Positions 61,155 through 64,000 of a stretch of 64,000 nucleotides of DNA are shown one piece after another. A program made the translations under genes and the position numbers. The stretch is from Haloarcula rubra (GTDB lineage Archaea; Halobacteriota; Halobacteria; Halobacteriales; Haloarculaceae). Numbering within the stretch: the stretch's first letter is position 1; the number at the start of each line of letters is the position of its first letter. Where the stretch lies: NCBI RefSeq assembly GCF_019599465.1, contig NZ_RKLR01000002.1, positions 186,001 to 250,000 of the forward strand, read 5' to 3'. The notes under the pieces are model-generated. The model searched no databases, had not been told where the DNA came from, and saw nothing but the letters and a program-made list of their open reading frames with translations.

Positions 61155-62278
61155 GCGGATTCGTCTTCAACGAGAAACCCATCCAGATCGAGCGTGGCGA
61201 CGGTGCCTACGTCTACGGCGACGACGGCACGGAGTTCCTCGACATGGGCGCGTCCTACGCCTGCGTCCCGTTGGGACACGGCCACCCGGCCGTACAGGAC
61301 GCGGTCACCGAGCAGTTCGAGAAGATAACCTACGTGCAGGCCTCCTACCCCAACGCCGAACGGACGGCGCTGTACGACCTACTGGCCGACACTGCCCCGG
61401 ACCCAATCGACAAGACGTGGCTCTGTAACTCCGGGACCGAAGCCAACGAGGCGGCGCTGAAGTTCGCGCGCTCGGCGACGGGCAACTCCAAAATCGTCGC
61501 GACGATGCAGGGGTTCCACGGCCGCACGATGGGGGCGCTCGCCACCACGTGGAAGGACAAGTACAAGAAGCCCTACGAACCGCTCATCGGCGACGTGGAG
61601 TTCGTCCCCTACGACGACGCCGAGGCGCTGGACGAGGCTGTCGACGAGAACACCGCCGCGTTCATCGTCGAACCGGTCCAAGGCGAGGGCGGCATCAACC
61701 CCGCGTCGGCGGGCTACCTCGAAGCGGCCCGCGAGATTACCGAGGAGACCGGGACTGCGCTCGTCTTCGACGAGGTCCAGACCGGAATGGGCCGGACCGG
61801 CGCGCTGTGGGACTCTCAGCGGGCGGACGTGACGCCGGACATGATCACGTCGGCGAAGGGACTGGGCAACGGCTTCCCGGTCGGCGCGACGCTCTGTCGG
61901 GACTGGATAGCCGAGAACTACGGCTCACACGCCTCGACGTTCTCCGGCGGCCCGGTCATCTCCGCCGCCGCCGGCGCGACCGTCTCGACCATCGTCGAGG
62001 AGTCCGTCCCCGAACACGCCGCCGACATGGGTGAGTACCTCCAGACGGAACTCGAGGCGGCCATCGGCGACGAAGTTCGGGACATCCGCGGCGAGGGCCT
62101 GATGATAGGCGTCGAGGTCGGTCGCGGCGCGAACAAGGCGCTGAAACAACTCGCCTTGAACCACGGTATCCTCGCGCTCCCCGCGGGCCGGACCGTGGTC
62201 CGACTGCTCCCGCCGCTGACCATCGACGAGGAACACGCCGACGCCGTGGTCGACGCGATGGCCGAGGTGGTGGGATGA
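61151..62278 (+). CDS. argD: LysW-ornithine/acetylornithine aminotransferase
   Basis: The 375-residue class III PLP aminotransferase has GTEANEAALKFAR and SAKGLGNGFPVGA, with the PLP lysine in SAKG. It converts the LysW-bound semialdehyde to the amine. Its length matches the archaeal ArgD/LysJ group. ATG 61151 overlaps argB; its end overlaps argE. Confidence 0.93.
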   Translation: MSGFVFNEKPIQIERGDGAYVYGDDGTEFLDMGASYACVPLGHGHPAVQDAVTEQFEKITYVQASYPNAERTALYDLLADTAPDPIDKTWLCNSGTEANEAALKFARSATGNSKIVATMQGFHGRTMGALATTWKDKYKKPYEPLIGDVEFVPYDDAEALDEAVDENTAAFIVEPVQGEGGINPASAGYLEAAREITEETGTALVFDEVQTGMGRTGALWDSQRADVTPDMITSAKGLGNGFPVGATLCRDWIAENYGSHASTFSGGPVISAAAGATVSTIVEESVPEHAADMGEYLQTELEAAIGDEVRDIRGEGLMIGVEVGRGANKALKQLALNHGILALPAGRTVVRLLPPLTIDEEHADAVVDAMAEVVG

Positions 62279-63330
62279 GCGAAGCAGTCAGCGAGGACGC
62301 GGACGCCGAGGCCCGGCAACTGCTCGAAGACGTCGTCCGCATCCCCTCGATCACCCCCGAGGAACGCGAGGCCGCCGAACGCCTCGTGGAGTTCTTCGAG
62401 GCTCACGACCGCGAGGTGTGGCTGGACGACGTCGGCAACGTCCGCGCGCCCGCCGACGACGGCGTCCTCCTGACCTCCCACGTCGACACCGTGCCGGGTG
62501 ACATCCCGGTCCGAATCGAGGAGACCGACGAGGGCGACGTGCTGTGGGGCCGCGGCAGCGTCGACGCCAAAGGACCGCTGTGTTCGATGGCCGTTGCCGC
62601 CGTTCGCACCGGGGCCTCCTTCGTCGGCGTCGTCGGCGAGGAGGTCGACTCCCGCGGCGCGCGCTACCTCGTCTCCGACCGCGACGCCGAACCGGACGCC
62701 GTCGTCAACGGCGAACCCTCCGGCTGGGAGGGCATCACGCTGGGCTACCGGGGGCTGCTCGGTGGGACCTACGTCGCCACCAGCGAGTCCGGTCACTCCT
62801 CGCGCCCGGAGAACAACGCCATTCAGGACGCCATCGACTGGTGGGCCGCCGTCGAGGACGAGTTCGAACCCGACGACTGGGTCCCGGTGTTCGAGCGGGT
62901 GACCTGCAAACCCGTCGACATCGACGGCGGCATCTCCGAGGACGGCCTCTCCGTCGAGGCGACGATGGACGTACAGCTACGCGTCCCCCCGGAGTACACC
63001 ACCGACGAGATTCGCGAAATCGCCGACGGCCACCTCACCAACGGCACGGTTCACTGGGACGACAAGGTCGAACCCGTCATGCAGAGTCCCCGGACCCCGG
63101 TCGCGCGGGCGTTCCGGGCCGCCATCCGCCAACACGGCGGCGACCCCACCTTGCTTCGCAAGACCGGCACCAGCGACATGAACGTCTTCGCGAAGGCGTG
63201 GGACTGCCCGATGGCGACCTACGGCCCCGGCGACTCCGATTTGGACCACGCGCCCGACGAACACATCCACCTCGCGGAGTACGACCGCGCGGTCGGCGTC
63301 CTCACGGACGTCACCGAACGCCTCCTGTAA
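62275..63330 (+). CDS. argE: LysW-ornithine hydrolase (ArgE/LysK type)
   Basis: The 351-residue M20-family enzyme has TSHVDTVPGDI, GRGSVDAKGP and GEEVDSRGAR, the metal ligands of the M20 site. It releases ornithine from LysW. It overlaps argD by ATGA and is 2 nt from argF. Confidence 0.92.
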   Translation: MSEAVSEDADAEARQLLEDVVRIPSITPEEREAAERLVEFFEAHDREVWLDDVGNVRAPADDGVLLTSHVDTVPGDIPVRIEETDEGDVLWGRGSVDAKGPLCSMAVAAVRTGASFVGVVGEEVDSRGARYLVSDRDAEPDAVVNGEPSGWEGITLGYRGLLGGTYVATSESGHSSRPENNAIQDAIDWWAAVEDEFEPDDWVPVFERVTCKPVDIDGGISEDGLSVEATMDVQLRVPPEYTTDEIREIADGHLTNGTVHWDDKVEPVMQSPRTPVARAFRAAIRQHGGDPTLLRKTGTSDMNVFAKAWDCPMATYGPGDSDLDHAPDEHIHLAEYDRAVGVLTDVTERLL

Positions 63331-63332
63331 CC

Positions 63333-64000
63333 ATGCACCTGCTCGACGTCGACGACCTCACGACAGACGAACTGTCCGCCGTGCTCGCTCGCGCGGCCGA
63401 AATCAAAGCCGACCCCGGCGAGTACGAGGACCTGCTGGACCAGCAGACGCTGGGGATGATATTCGAGAAGCCCTCGACGCGAACCCGCGTCTCCTTCGAG
63501 ACGGGGATGACCCAACTGGGCGGACACGCCCTGTTCCTCGGCCCCGACGACATCCACCTGGGTCACGGTGAACCGGTCAAGGACACGGCGCGGGCGCTGG
63601 CCCGCTACGTCGATTTCGTGATGGCCCGCGTCTTCGACCACGAGGACGTCGAGGAACTGGCCGCGTACTCCGACGTGCCGGTCATCAACGCGCTGACCGA
63701 CGACGCCCACCCCTGTCAGACGCTCGCCGACCTGCTGACCATCCGCGAGAAGTTCGACGGGTTCGACGTGGACGTGGCGTGGGTCGGCGACGGCAACAAC
63801 GTCTGTCAGTCGTTCGTCCTCGGCGCGGCGATGACGGGCATCGACCTCACCGTCGCCACGCCCGAGGGGTACGAGGTGTCCGACGCGGTGCTCGACCGGG
63901 CCGCCGAGGTCGGCGACGCGCCCGCGACCACGACGGACCCCGAGGCGGCCGTCGACGGCGCCGACGTGGTCTACACGGACGTCTTCGTCAGCATGGGCCA
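63333..64000 (+). CDS. argF: Ornithine carbamoyltransferase, C-terminus beyond window
   Basis: From ATG 63333 the frame runs to the window edge (222 residues visible). It has EKPSTRTRVSFETGM with the carbamoyl-phosphate loop STRTR, and DDAHPCQTLADLLTI with HPCQ, the ornithine/carbamoyl-phosphate site. It makes citrulline from ornithine. It is 2 nt after argE and closes the visible operon. Confidence 0.93.
   Translation, partial: MHLLDVDDLTTDELSAVLARAAEIKADPGEYEDLLDQQTLGMIFEKPSTRTRVSFETGMTQLGGHALFLGPDDIHLGHGEPVKDTARALARYVDFVMARVFDHEDVEELAAYSDVPVINALTDDAHPCQTLADLLTIREKFDGFDVDVAWVGDGNNVCQSFVLGAAMTGIDLTVATPEGYEVSDAVLDRAAEVGDAPATTTDPEAAVDGADVVYTDVFVSMG

Overview
This window is a 64 kb piece of a haloarchaeal (class Halobacteria) main chromosome. 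The evidence is very high GC, strongly acidic predicted proteins, leaderless-type TATA promoters about 26-30 nt before start codons, both subunits of the archaeal D-family DNA polymerase, a Hef nuclease/helicase, an Orc1/Cdc6 initiator beside an ORB-flanked origin, haloarchaeal MalDH, and an arginine operon of the LysW type. The gene families would fit a Haloarcula/Halomicrobium-like lineage, but this is not resolved from the sequence alone. I see no insertion sequence, CRISPR array, tRNA or rRNA gene.

Layout. 1-16 kb is ordinary chromosomal housekeeping: an MFS transporter cut by the window edge, a radical SAM protein, a lipoprotein with a CuA-type copper motif and a Gly/Pro-rich insert, membrane and zinc-ribbon proteins, an M29 aminopeptidase, a cation efflux protein, an XPD/Rad3-type helicase, a nonsense-interrupted membrane gene, SerB, a DoxX-type protein behind a perfect palindrome, and MetY. 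16-19 kb holds a PAS histidine kinase with a pseudo-receiver and a flavin-type oxidase.

19-28 kb is the replication-origin district: PolD small subunit, two tandem signal peptidases, orc1/cdc6, a 1.1 kb non-coding origin (two inverted ORB elements, an AT-rich unwinding segment, three CTAGACTAG motifs, a G-run), then the origin-associated oapABC trio and malate dehydrogenase. 28-41 kb carries hef, a 7TM sensor kinase, a UbiA prenyltransferase, a dolichol-kinase-like gene, a CBS-domain protein overlapping glycyl-tRNA synthetase, and a large exported GH13 alpha-amylase-family lipoprotein. 41-54 kb has serA, two paralogous histidine kinases (one with a destroyed ATPase domain), the PolD large subunit interrupted by a mini-intein at its catalytic site and coupled to a PPC/DUF296 gene, and several envelope proteins.

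54.9-64 kb is the arginine biosynthesis cluster argG-argH-lysW-argX-argC-argB-argD-argE-argF (the last cut by the window end), which makes arginine through LysW carrier-protein-bound intermediates. It is preceded by a well-placed promoter and a 31-codon reading frame with five consecutive arginine codons running into a hairpin. This looks like an amino-acid-responsive leader (attenuator) and is the most interesting candidate for an undescribed regulatory system here.
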